From the NCBI RefSeq assembly GCF_003351025.1, contig NZ_QPCG01000006.1, positions 186,001-250,000 on the forward strand: a stretch of 64,000 bases of DNA, given 5' to 3'. A program made the position numbers and the translations under genes. The notes beneath the pieces are model-generated. The model ran no database searches. It saw nothing but the letters and a program-made list of their open reading frames with translations, and was not told where the DNA came from. Below are positions 53,161 to 61,471 of the stretch, piece by piece. The DNA comes from Mucilaginibacter endophyticus. Its GTDB lineage: Bacteria > Bacteroidota > Bacteroidia > Sphingobacteriales > Sphingobacteriaceae. How positions within the stretch are numbered: the stretch's first letter is position 1; every line of letters begins with the position of its first letter.

Positions 53161-53685
53161 TTAGTAGTGCGCAGTTTCGGTATACATATTAGTCAGTTGA
53201 GAGGCCAGCGTACCATCAACCTTAACAAAATCTTCCCTTAATAAAAATGAAAGCTTTTCGTTTTGTAATTTAATGGCAAGCATTTTTAGTATCTGCACAG
53301 ATGACGCTTCAAGACATTCAATAAAGCTCAGATATGAGAGGATCATGATAAGTCCAAGATCAGGATCGGTCATGTTCCACTGAAAATTAGTAAACGATTT
53401 TTCTAAAAAATTAACCAAGCTACTAACGGTATCAAATGAATATTGGGTTTTAAATAAACAATAGATCTGGTCCATCTTGTACACCTGCAGCTCGGCCCTC
53501 TCGATGGTTTCATTTATGGTGCCTCTTATGCTCCTAAAACAGCCGGCATCTACTATATCCGGCAAACGTTCAATAATATGCGCTTTAGCACAATAAAGCC
53601 GGTTAAGATGCTCCATAAAAAATGGTTGCAGTTTTTCGGCACCGGAGTTTAAGGGGGCAAATACTTTACCTGATTCGTTTTCCAT
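53161..53685 (-). CDS. DUF892-like (YciE/YciF, ferritin-like) protein
   Basis: 174 residues, all-helical. Residues 20-85 match the DUF892 pattern: PFFMEHLNRLYCAKAHIIER, then LPDIVDAGCFRSIR, then a NETIERAELQVYKMDQIY helix. DUF892 proteins are ferritin-like and stress-linked, but function is unknown. The family's metal ligands are only partly evident here, so iron binding is uncertain; the C-terminal half diverges. It lies between the NACHT gene and the PAS gene on the same strand, with 328 and 169 bases around it. The assignment is by pattern memory and is moderate. Confidence 0.6.
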   Translation of the reverse strand: MENESGKVFAPLNSGAEKLQPFFMEHLNRLYCAKAHIIERLPDIVDAGCFRSIRGTINETIERAELQVYKMDQIYCLFKTQYSFDTVSSLVNFLEKSFTNFQWNMTDPDLGLIMILSYLSFIECLEASSVQILKMLAIKLQNEKLSFLLREDFVKVDGTLASQLTNMYTETAHY

Positions 53686-53854
53686 TAAAAGGGGTATTGA
53701 TTAACTAACATATACCATTACTAAAATCCATTACTAAGGAAGCTATGTATTGTATGCCAGGCAGGTTTTGTTCATTTTGCATCAACTTATAACATAGCGG
53801 GTCCTTAAGGCCAGTAGTACTACAGCAGTACCATTAATATCTATTAATTCGTAT

Positions 53855-54466
53855 TCAAATAAACCGATGCTCCAATTGTAAATTAATTTTCCGGATTACC
53901 GTATCGAGTTCATTTGCACTTAATTTTAACATGTTTATTGATTCTTCAAATTCACATTTATCTGGCCCGCAGGCTTCAAGCGCATAAATAATTCCTAATA
54001 TATTTGCCAGTGGCTTCCTGATCATGTGCGAATTAATAAACGCCAGGTTTTCGACCTCAGTAAAATGTCCGTTGAATATATCGCTCCCCCGGCATTTTTC
54101 AGCAATACCGTTTACCATGATCATGCCGCAACAGCAATTACAAAATCTCACACTATATGAGGTTACATTAACATATACAGGCGTGCCATCTTTTTTAAGA
54201 TGGGTAAGTTGTTTTTTTACTGCTTGATTATGTTCTAATTTTTTTAAAAGAGCATTAAAACTTTCGTCTTCTTCGGGCAGATTAAGCAGAGAGATGGTGT
54301 TTTTTAAAAACTCCTCCCGCTCATAACCGTACTGCCTTACCGCGGCGTCGTTAACAGCAATAACCCTTAACGTATTAGTTTCAACTATCCATGCAGGGAG
54401 CGGATTGTGGTAAAACAACACATTAAACGCGCTATCTTTTTCACTTATGGTAACAGAAGCTTCCAT
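53855..54466 (-). CDS. PAS domain protein with H-box but no ATPase domain
   Basis: 203 residues. A PAS domain at about 12-122 (FNVLFYHNPLPAWIVETNTL, NDAAVRQYGYEREEFL, THLKKDGTPVYVNV) is followed by a HisKA-like H-box, INSHMIRKPLANILG, with H147 as candidate phospho-acceptor. The second dimerisation helix runs to the end. No HATPase_c domain follows, and no other frame continues one. A short CNCCCG cluster at 110-114 is unusual and could bind metal or heme-like ligands. It may be phosphorylated by a partner kinase, or be a truncated sensor kinase. It sits between the exporter gene and the DUF892-like gene. Confidence 0.78.
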   Translation of the reverse strand: MEASVTISEKDSAFNVLFYHNPLPAWIVETNTLRVIAVNDAAVRQYGYEREEFLKNTISLLNLPEEDESFNALLKKLEHNQAVKKQLTHLKKDGTPVYVNVTSYSVRFCNCCCGMIMVNGIAEKCRGSDIFNGHFTEVENLAFINSHMIRKPLANILGIIYALEACGPDKCEFEESINMLKLSANELDTVIRKINLQLEHRFI

Positions 54467-54595
54467 TATAAATTGGTCAGCAAACCGCTAAAAGCGCTGC
54501 TTTTTTTTTTTAAAATTCAATATTTAGGTTTCACTATTGTAAGATATACAATAACCCTGTGTTTTTTAGCAGTTCATTTTATTCAATTACCATGT

Positions 54596-54629
54596 ACAAA
54601 AAACGCCCCGGCTTTTGTGCCGGGGCGTT
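54596..54629 (-). terminator. Rho-independent terminator of the exporter gene
   Basis: Perfect 11-base arms AACGCCCCGGC and GCCGGGGCGTT around a six-base loop. On the minus strand the stem is followed by a T run. It ends the gene that stops at 54656. Confidence 0.92.
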
Positions 54630-54655
54630 AACTTTTTAAGAAGAGTGATACGATT

Positions 54656-55462
54656 TTACTTTATTGTTGTTATGATAAGCGCCGAGTTAAGCAGAAGCAA
54701 TATAGGCTGTATTAAGGTTGAAAAATTTTGCAGTTTTTCGTTACGTAAGGATTTCTTGTTTTGTTCGATGTAAACAACATCATTGTTTTGCATAATCATA
54801 GCCGGACTGGACAATGAAGACACATCGCTTAAGTCAAGCTCTATGATTTGTGGGTTTACAATGCCACCACGAACAACTTTAACATGTTTTTCATTTCCTT
54901 TATCAGTGATGCCGCCAGCCTCACCGAGCATATCTATTAAACTGGCATTATCCTTTATTAATTGGTAATTACCGGGGCGCCTTACCTCGCCGAGTACTGT
55001 TACCTTAAGATTAATGATCTTTACATCAATGATGGGATTTTTGATGAGGTCTTTGCTGTAGAGGTCCTGTATTTTATTAGCAGCTTCCAGCCTTGATAAG
55101 CCATCGACCTTTACCCGGCCAATTACAGGTAACGCAACGGTTCCGTCTTCGGCTACTTCATAGCTTTGGCCGGCCGCTGCCGCTCCTCCTCCCGGAGATG
55201 AAGCCCCGGTGCCCGCACCGGCACCCGCGGGGACGTCATCAACTATGTATTTAATACTCTGAAGGTTACGCACCTGCAAAATATCCTGTGGCTTTATTTT
55301 ATAAACCTGAACATTCCCTGTGAAGCCCGTAATGGGAGCGTTTACATCTTTTCGTTCAAGGAAAGCCTGATTCTGCTTATAAGAACAGGAGCTGCAAAAA
55401 CTTAGCAGCAAAAGTGCCATTAAAACCAATTTTAATGGCAGGGGGAAATTACATTTGATCAT
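54656..55462 (-). CDS. Polysaccharide export lipoprotein (Wza-like, SLBB domain)
   Basis: 268 residues. The lipoprotein signal has LLLLSFCSSC with the acylated cysteine probably at 26. A Poly_export domain at about 50-155 (YKIKPQDILQVRN) is interrupted by a low-complexity Gly/Ala/Ser insertion at about 80-98. An SLBB domain follows (KVTVLGEVRRPGNYQLIKDN). The C-terminal hydrophobic helix (LIQPILLLLNSALIITTI) is typical of Bacteroidota members. It should form the outer-membrane channel for the exopolysaccharide made by the neighbouring enzymes. No Wzc-type kinase or flippase gene is in the window, so they must be beyond the edge or elsewhere. Confidence 0.9.
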   Translation of the reverse strand: MIKCNFPLPLKLVLMALLLLSFCSSCSYKQNQAFLERKDVNAPITGFTGNVQVYKIKPQDILQVRNLQSIKYIVDDVPAGAGAGTGASSPGGGAAAAGQSYEVAEDGTVALPVIGRVKVDGLSRLEAANKIQDLYSKDLIKNPIIDVKIINLKVTVLGEVRRPGNYQLIKDNASLIDMLGEAGGITDKGNEKHVKVVRGGIVNPQIIELDLSDVSSLSSPAMIMQNNDVVYIEQNKKSLRNEKLQNFSTLIQPILLLLNSALIITTIK

Positions 55463-55491
55463 CTTAGTGGGGGAAAAAATTAGTTTGTTGT

Positions 55492-56652
55492 TTAAGCGTT
55501 TTCGAGATATAGTGCTACTTCTACATTTCCTGGTAGTACAGGCTGAGTTTTAACAGCACGTGGTTTAATGCTTTCAAAATGACTGGCATACTGGTTCACG
55601 ATATTTTCGCAGGTATAAACCGTTTTGATTTTATCCGTGTTATTTGCCAAAAAATGCGCGTAAGCATCGTCACTCTTGTTTGCAGCCCGCAAATGTTCGG
55701 CTACATCCATAGCTGTGCTAAAGTAAAAGGCATCGTCACCTAATACCGCCCGGTTAAATTTATTATCATGCGAGCATATCAGGCTGTTTGAACCCATGGC
55801 CTCAAGCAAAGAAGGATTTGTACCGCCAACCGTATGCCCATGGAAGTACAGATTTGAATAGTAGCGGAGATTATTCAGTTTCGCCATATCATAAATCCCG
55901 CCTACAAATTTTATTTTATGATAAGGCGCGAATTTCAGCTTCAGGTATTCGCCAAAATCATTGGTAGTATTGCCTACTACCAGGAAAGGCCGCTCCTTAT
56001 TGGCCCTTACAACACCATCCAGTATCGTTTCTATGCTATTTTCGGGTTCCATCCTTGCAATCAGCATATCGTAATCATGAACTTTAACGCCATAATCATC
56101 CAAAACTGCCGGATCAGGTTTTTCGAACAGTTCAGCTCCATAAGGGATAAAAGTGGCTTCCTTCTTGTATTTGTTTCCTAAGTAGCGTTGTATCTCGGTT
56201 GAGTCGGCAATAAGGTGATCACTGTATTTTACAGCTAATTTTTCTGCAAACTGCAAAAAGCGCTGTACCGGTTTTGAATATTTGGCGCGCTTCCATTCAA
56301 GGCCGTCCATGTTGGTAGTAACAACCGTATTACGCGGAAAAAACCATGACCAAACCGAACTGCTGGTATATCCTAACTGTAGTATAATATCAAAATTGCC
56401 ACGGCGCAGATCCCTGATACAATTAAGATCATAAAAAAACTGGCCAATGGTACCCAATTTACATTCGGGATCATAACAATGCCTTATTTCAACACCATTC
56501 CACTGTTTTTGCTGATATGGATGATTATGCGAGTTATAAACCACAACTTCATACCCTTTTTTTACTAAGCCAACCGATAAATATTCGGCACATTGTTCAA
56601 AACCACCGTAGTGATTGGGAATACCTCTGGTTCCGATGATAGCAATACGCAT
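55492..56652 (-). CDS. DUF1972 glycosyltransferase
   Basis: 386 residues from ATG 56652 (MRIAIIGTRGIPNHYGGFEQ); the open frame continues upstream by 15 residues that look non-native. The N-terminal DUF1972 domain has IIGTRGIPNHYGGFEQ and the C-terminal half is a GT-B fold with the GT1/GT4-like GGTNPSLLEAMGSNSLICSH motif (acceptor/donor EX7E-like). Such enzymes add rhamnose-type sugars in exopolysaccharide synthesis; the sugar here is unknown. It lies 29 bases upstream of the exporter gene on the same strand. Array 2 of TGAACA motifs lies about 150 bases upstream. Confidence 0.88.
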   Translation of the reverse strand: MRIAIIGTRGIPNHYGGFEQCAEYLSVGLVKKGYEVVVYNSHNHPYQQKQWNGVEIRHCYDPECKLGTIGQFFYDLNCIRDLRRGNFDIILQLGYTSSSVWSWFFPRNTVVTTNMDGLEWKRAKYSKPVQRFLQFAEKLAVKYSDHLIADSTEIQRYLGNKYKKEATFIPYGAELFEKPDPAVLDDYGVKVHDYDMLIARMEPENSIETILDGVVRANKERPFLVVGNTTNDFGEYLKLKFAPYHKIKFVGGIYDMAKLNNLRYYSNLYFHGHTVGGTNPSLLEAMGSNSLICSHDNKFNRAVLGDDAFYFSTAMDVAEHLRAANKSDDAYAHFLANNTDKIKTVYTCENIVNQYASHFESIKPRAVKTQPVLPGNVEVALYLENA

Positions 56653-57031
56653 AAGCCAAAATTTTGATATTATATTAATATTAATTAAAAAATACATTAG
56701 CTTTAATAACCACTCAGGGGTTAGCCTTACAAACTAACGAATGACTAATATTACGCACAAAAACGCAATTTTGACGCTTTTTAAGGGGATATGAATGGAA
56801 TGAACAGAGCGAACAGACATGAACAAAAGAAACAAAAACAAAATAATAATTTCGTAATAATAATATTATAAAACTATTATTTATCAGACATTTTATTTAT
56901 CTTTAGTCCGCTCCAAAGCTGAAACGTAAACGAAATTTTTTAACGGGATGGGGGTAACGACTTGCAGTTAGGGAACATTAATAGATTATTTATATTTAAA
57001 CATATTTACAGCCATTTAACATTTATAATAA
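56653..57031. other. AT-rich divergent regulatory gap
   Basis: 379 bases between two divergent exopolysaccharide genes. Contains TGAACA motifs at 56801-56825 (listed separately). A TATCTTTA sequence at 56899-56906 is a weak -7 candidate for the plus-strand acyltransferase gene. Confidence 0.55.
56799..56826. repeat. Phased TGAACA motifs, array 2
   Basis: TGAACA at 56801, CGAACA at 56810 and TGAACA at 56820, spaced 9 and 10 bases. The left flank AATGAACAGA is identical to that of array 1. It lies between the divergent DUF1972 glycosyltransferase and acyltransferase genes. Confidence 0.6.
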
Positions 57032-57697
57032 ATGAGCAAAACACTAAAACTGCTTTCGCGCATCAACCTGAAAACCATCGTTTTTAATTTCAAATACTTC
57101 CCGTTTAAAACAGCTATAAAACTGCCTGTTTTAATTTCAAACAACATTTACCTTCACGAAACCAAAGGCAAGATCACCATAAACGGTCCCATCAAAACCG
57201 CGCTGATACAAATTGGATATGGCAAAGTTGGCATCTCTGATTTTAAAAGGGCACGAGGGGTTTGGCAGGTGTTTGGCGAAGTGGTTTTTAACGGCCGCGC
57301 CTTTATTATGCATGGCTGCAAAATAAACGTTGGCGAAAATGGGCAGCTCATTTTTGGCGAAAACTTTAACATGAGTACCGAATGCGCCCTGGTTGCCGAA
57401 AAGAAAATCACTATTGGCAACAACAGCGGCATAAGCTGGGAAAGCCTGGTAATGGATACAGATTTTCATCATATTTTTGATGAAAATGGCCAGGTTTTTA
57501 ATCATCCCAAAGAGGTTGTTATTGGCGACAATGTTTGGGTAGGCTGCCGTTGTACTATTTTAAAGGGGGCCAACCTGCCTAATGGAAGTATTATAGCGGC
57601 AGGATCATTAGTAACTAAAAAGCTGGTTGGCGAGAAAAGTATTTTTGGAGGTAACCCGATGCGTGTGCTTAAAGAAAATATAACCTGGAAATATTAA
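57032..57697 (+). CDS. Left-handed beta-helix acyltransferase
   Basis: 221 residues of the hexapeptide-repeat family. The C-terminal half has the repeats IGDNVWVGCRCTILKGANLP and NGSIIAAGSLVTKKLV, ending with a GGNPMRVLKENITWKY-type cap. It is the usual shape of O-acetyltransferases that decorate exopolysaccharides. The N-terminal ~65 residues are untypical and may be a binding extension. It is the only plus-strand gene in the exopolysaccharide block, facing the next acyltransferase with three bases between stops, which suggests a rearrangement or later insertion. Confidence 0.87.
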   Translation: MSKTLKLLSRINLKTIVFNFKYFPFKTAIKLPVLISNNIYLHETKGKITINGPIKTALIQIGYGKVGISDFKRARGVWQVFGEVVFNGRAFIMHGCKINVGENGQLIFGENFNMSTECALVAEKKITIGNNSGISWESLVMDTDFHHIFDENGQVFNHPKEVVIGDNVWVGCRCTILKGANLPNGSIIAAGSLVTKKLVGEKSIFGGNPMRVLKENITWKY

Positions 57698-57700
57698 ACC

Positions 57701-58300
57701 TCAGATAATTGGCAAAATGGCATCGCCCAAGTCGTAATTAAGATTCCTGTTCCGGTTAGCTATAGCTTTGGCCGGTACCCCGCCAACTACGGTATAGGGT
57801 GCAACATCACGGGTAACAACCGCGCCAGCGGCAACTACCGCTCCTTCGCCAATGGTAACGCCGGGTAAAATAATTGCCCGTGAACAGATCCAGGCATAAT
57901 TACCAATGGAAACCGGCGCACCGGTCTGGCCAAAACCACTATCATTATAGTCGTGATGCAAAGTCCAGATCATCACTTCATTACTTAAGTTAACATTATC
58001 GCCTATGGTTAATCCGCAACGGGCATCAAGCAATGCGCCATGACCAATAACAGAACTATTTCCTATAGTTAAAAAGCGCGGCCGCCTTACTTCAAATCCC
58101 CTATAAATGCCTGTACGTTTACCAATTTTTGCATTCAATAAACGTAAACAGCCAATCCGCAGGGTGTGAAAAGGCAAATAACCAATAAAGCCGCAAATGA
58201 TATAAATAAGCGAACCTACTAATTTTTGAACAGGTGTTGCCACAGCCACAGAAGCTTCCTCCGTTGGCGTATTCATTATATTTTGTTCGGCTATATTCAT
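57701..58300 (-). CDS. Left-handed beta-helix acyltransferase (WcaF-like)
   Basis: 199 residues. A hydrophobic N-terminal stretch (KLVGSLIYIICGFIGYLPFH) precedes hexapeptide repeats (LTIGNSSVIGHGALLDARCG, then IGDNVNLSNEVMIWTLHHDY with catalytic-type histidine). The end has VTIGEGAVVAAGAVVTRDVA and VVGGVPAKAI. It resembles colanic-acid WcaF-type O-acetyltransferases. Acetyl-CoA is the likely donor; the acceptor is a polysaccharide intermediate. It belongs to the minus-strand exopolysaccharide genes. Confidence 0.88.
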   Translation of the reverse strand: MNIAEQNIMNTPTEEASVAVATPVQKLVGSLIYIICGFIGYLPFHTLRIGCLRLLNAKIGKRTGIYRGFEVRRPRFLTIGNSSVIGHGALLDARCGLTIGDNVNLSNEVMIWTLHHDYNDSGFGQTGAPVSIGNYAWICSRAIILPGVTIGEGAVVAAGAVVTRDVAPYTVVGGVPAKAIANRNRNLNYDLGDAILPII

Positions 58301-58327
58301 GGTTAATTGAAATTGTTGTTTAAAATA

Positions 58328-59044
58328 TTACGCTACTTTCCCTACGCTAATCACTTTACGGTTTTTCAAAACTTTACCGGGCACACCCGCTACTACCGAA
58401 TCATTATCAACCGAACGCGTTACTACGCTGCCCGCGGCAATTACACAACCGTTGCCTATAGTAACACCGGCCAAAATAATGGCTCCGGCCCCTATCCAAC
58501 AATCGTTTTTGATAACCACGCCATTACGGGATACGCCCTGATCTTTAATGTTAACATTGATATCTGAAAAATTATGATTTTCAGAAAACACCTGTACCCC
58601 CGGACCAATAATCACGTTATCTCCTATTTCAATGCCCCCCTGGCCACCGAGATATGCACCTGCGTTTATGCCGGTGTTATTGCCAATACTGATGCCTTTA
58701 CCTTTTTGCGATATAATACCGGTACCAACCAATGTACAATTGCGGGCAATGGAAACATTATCTTTTACCATTATCCCGTCATGCGATAAGGCGTTAATAA
58801 AAACATTGTCCTCTATGATTAGATTTTTACCCGCCGAAAAAAGATATGCATGCTTTATTTTAACGTTTCTTCCTATGAAAAGCAGGCCTTCAACACGCTT
58901 TAAAAACAGGCGTGCGTATCCGCCCCTCATTATTTGCCCAACCCTGCCCGATAGTATTACCCCCATATCCCTAAAGGTGTACTTGCTTTCCCACTTATAA
59001 TCAGGGTTACGCTTGAGCTTCCGAATAATTTTCTCTACCAGCAT
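58328..59044 (-). CDS. Left-handed beta-helix acyltransferase
   Basis: 238 residues, with a longer repeat tower than its neighbours. Repeats include NLIIEDNVFINALSHDGIMV, KGISIGNNTGINAGAYLGGQ, IEIGDNVIIGPGVQVFSENH and NDCWIGAGAIILAGVTIGNG, closing with VVAGVPGKVL. It is an O-acetyltransferase-like protein, probably for the exopolysaccharide. Its first 38 bases overlap the end of the next glycosyltransferase gene upstream; translational coupling is likely. The start could be a few codons later, but MLVEKIIRKL is a plausible N-terminus. Confidence 0.87.
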   Translation of the reverse strand: MLVEKIIRKLKRNPDYKWESKYTFRDMGVILSGRVGQIMRGGYARLFLKRVEGLLFIGRNVKIKHAYLFSAGKNLIIEDNVFINALSHDGIMVKDNVSIARNCTLVGTGIISQKGKGISIGNNTGINAGAYLGGQGGIEIGDNVIIGPGVQVFSENHNFSDINVNIKDQGVSRNGVVIKNDCWIGAGAIILAGVTIGNGCVIAAGSVVTRSVDNDSVVAGVPGKVLKNRKVISVGKVA

Positions 59045-60167
59045 AAGCTTCAGTAATTAAGGTTAATATTTCGTTTGCGGCTTTTGCCCATGAAAATTTG
59101 CTTGCTTGTTTTAAGCCATGGTTTACTTTTTCGTTATATAGATCCGGATTACTCAAAAGCAATTCAATTGCTCCCGCCATTGATTTTTCATCATCAGGAT
59201 TAGCGTAACTTGCGGCATAGCCACAAACTTCGGGCATTGATGTGCGGTCGGCAACTACAACAGGCACGGCACATTGCATAGCCTCAAGTGGAGGCAGTCC
59301 GAAGCCCTCGGCGTACGAGGGGAAACAAAATACCTTTGCCCGGGCGTAAAGTAAACGCAAATCGGCCTCGGGTATATGTCCGGTGAAAATAATACGATCC
59401 TCAAGGTGCGTTGTGCTTATGTACTCGTCAAGTTCCGGATAAGTGCCCCTCTCGCCGGCTATAACCAGCTTATGATCAAAATCCCGTAACAGGTTCAGCG
59501 CTTTAACCAGGCCAATAATATTTTTACGAACGTTTACCCTGCCAACGTAAAGTAAATAGGCTTGAGGTAAATTGTATTTTTGCTCCAACGCAGCAATATC
59601 ATCTTCGCTATAGGCATGTAGCGGCTTAAAAGCTGCGTTAATGCCATGATAAACAACATTGATACCCAGCGGTGCATCCAGGCCATGTTTATGCATGCGC
59701 TCTTTCTCGCAATTTGATATGGTGATGATCTGATCAACATTGGCAGCAAAACGGACCATCTGCTTAAAATAACCTACCTCGGCTTTGGTATAGTATTGCG
59801 GATAATCCAGGAACAACACATCGTGGATATAAACTATCTTTAACGCCCGTGCAGGCCATGCGCTGCCAAAATTCTGAAACAATACTACATCTATATCATA
59901 CAACAACGTCATTAAAGGCAGCAGGAACAAGTTTGATAACAAGTTGGGGATACCAGGTAAAAAAATGAGCCTTACATGCTCCGGAAAATGCGCTTTGGCC
60001 TTTTTCTTGTTTTTACTTACCAGGAAAAGACATAATTCAACCCTGTCATCGCCTGCTTTAATAATCTCGTCTACCAGATTTTTAACCACCATGTGACCGC
60101 TCGGTGGCCCGTCAAAATACCACTTTGCGTCTATACCAACCCGTATCTTCAAATCCTGGTTACTCAT
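59007..60167 (-). CDS. Family 4 glycosyltransferase
   Basis: About 386 residues from ATG 60167 (MSNQDLKIRVGIDAKWYFDG); an in-frame TTG lies four codons upstream. GT-B fold with VGIDAKWYFDGPPSGH in the N-terminal domain. The C-terminal donor domain has LLYVGRVNVRKNI, IFTGHIPEADLRLLYARAKV and the EX7E motif FPSYAEGFGLPPLEAMQCAV. The sugar is unknown. One base separates its ATG from the stop of the preceding glycosyltransferase gene. Confidence 0.9.
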   Translation of the reverse strand: MSNQDLKIRVGIDAKWYFDGPPSGHMVVKNLVDEIIKAGDDRVELCLFLVSKNKKKAKAHFPEHVRLIFLPGIPNLLSNLFLLPLMTLLYDIDVVLFQNFGSAWPARALKIVYIHDVLFLDYPQYYTKAEVGYFKQMVRFAANVDQIITISNCEKERMHKHGLDAPLGINVVYHGINAAFKPLHAYSEDDIAALEQKYNLPQAYLLYVGRVNVRKNIIGLVKALNLLRDFDHKLVIAGERGTYPELDEYISTTHLEDRIIFTGHIPEADLRLLYARAKVFCFPSYAEGFGLPPLEAMQCAVPVVVADRTSMPEVCGYAASYANPDDEKSMAGAIELLLSNPDLYNEKVNHGLKQASKFSWAKAANEILTLITEAYAGRENYSEAQA

Positions 60168-60168
60168 A

Positions 60169-61467
60169 TCACAAGGCAATTAAATTTTCGTTTTCAATTA
60201 AGTAACCGGCACTCTGCTCACGTAACCTGATTGCTTTTGAATAAGCCTCATCAAGTGTATCAAGCCTTTTATCCCATTTAAAAGCAACAGCATAAGCAAT
60301 TGTAGTCAGGGCGAGTCCCCTTAGCAGTTCGGGCTTCACAAGTAATCCATCCAAACATTCCGCTATATTTTTAACCATTATAGGATATTCATCAACCGGC
60401 ACTTTAATACCACATTTATTGCAGATTACATCGCCCATGCCATGGTGATCAATAGTAAGCGAAGGAACGCCACAGCTCATGGCTTCAAAAACCACGGCCG
60501 GGTTGTCCTCCGCTATGCTGGTAATAATATGCAGGTGCGAAGCTGCCATTATAGTCATGGCTTCGTTACGGCTCAAGTGGCCATGCCATGTAATTTTATC
60601 CTGTAAATTCAGCTTGGTTGCATACTGTTTTAGTTTGCCCGTGAGCGGCCCTGTGCCCAATACATGAAGCCGCCAGTTGTTGTTTTTTACAATCGCCAAT
60701 GCATCAAGACATAGCTGCAGGTTTTTCCGTTCGATATGGGTACCGCTCCATACCAATTGCACAAAATCACCGGTAAATTTTGTTTCGTTCAATAATATAC
60801 TGCCTATAATACCCTGTTCTGACAGGTAATAACTATCACGACCGAACCTGCTCATGATAGTTTGCTGTCCGGTTTTGGTGGCAGAGATCAGCACATCAGC
60901 TTGTTTAAATGCTTCCTTTATCCGTGCCGAATAGCCAAGCTGTACCCGGTTAATGATATTCTTAAGCGAGAACTTGACACGGGTAGTCAAGGGCTTATTA
61001 CGCATTAACCGTTTATCAATAACCATCATCCCTCCTATTGGCCCCCATACCGTTGGCTTGCCCAGTTTATATAAAAGGCCGGGCTCGCGATACCCAATTG
61101 GGCCAAGCTGATGAACCACATCAATATCAACAGTTTCCAGCAATTTTTGCGCTGCTTTATATGCTTCCTTCTGCCACAGATAATAGGCGAAGTAAAAGAA
61201 CCAGCCCAAGCCTGCTTTATTAAGCAGGTTTATAGTTTTGGCGAAAAAGCCTGGCTGCACCTCTATAAAATTCACGTTGGTAATTTTATTTTCAGACAGA
61301 TACGCGCGCATGGTTTGGGTATCGCCCATATGATCGTCAGACATACCGTAGATCACCCAAAGTTTGTGCCTTGTGGAAAGGTTCATGACCGTATTCCAGG
61401 CGGCACCATATTCCGAACCCTTACTTGGCGATATAGCGTAGGCTGATATAAGTATCTTCTTATTCAT
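60169..61467 (-). CDS. Family 4 glycosyltransferase
   Basis: 432 residues, GT-B fold. N-terminal ILISAYAISPSKGSEYGAAW resembles GT4 enzymes with a G-S-E-Y-G-A-A-W loop. The donor-binding half has LVWSGTHIERKNLQLCLDAL, WHGHLSRNEAMTIMAASHLH and an EX7E motif in EDNPAVVFEAMSCGVPSLTI. It adds a hexose to the growing exopolysaccharide unit; sugar unknown. It is tightly packed with the downstream glycosyltransferase gene (1 base) and the upstream one (4 bases). Confidence 0.9.
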   Translation of the reverse strand: MNKKILISAYAISPSKGSEYGAAWNTVMNLSTRHKLWVIYGMSDDHMGDTQTMRAYLSENKITNVNFIEVQPGFFAKTINLLNKAGLGWFFYFAYYLWQKEAYKAAQKLLETVDIDVVHQLGPIGYREPGLLYKLGKPTVWGPIGGMMVIDKRLMRNKPLTTRVKFSLKNIINRVQLGYSARIKEAFKQADVLISATKTGQQTIMSRFGRDSYYLSEQGIIGSILLNETKFTGDFVQLVWSGTHIERKNLQLCLDALAIVKNNNWRLHVLGTGPLTGKLKQYATKLNLQDKITWHGHLSRNEAMTIMAASHLHIITSIAEDNPAVVFEAMSCGVPSLTIDHHGMGDVICNKCGIKVPVDEYPIMVKNIAECLDGLLVKPELLRGLALTTIAYAVAFKWDKRLDTLDEAYSKAIRLREQSAGYLIENENLIAL

Positions 61468-61471
61468 ATCC

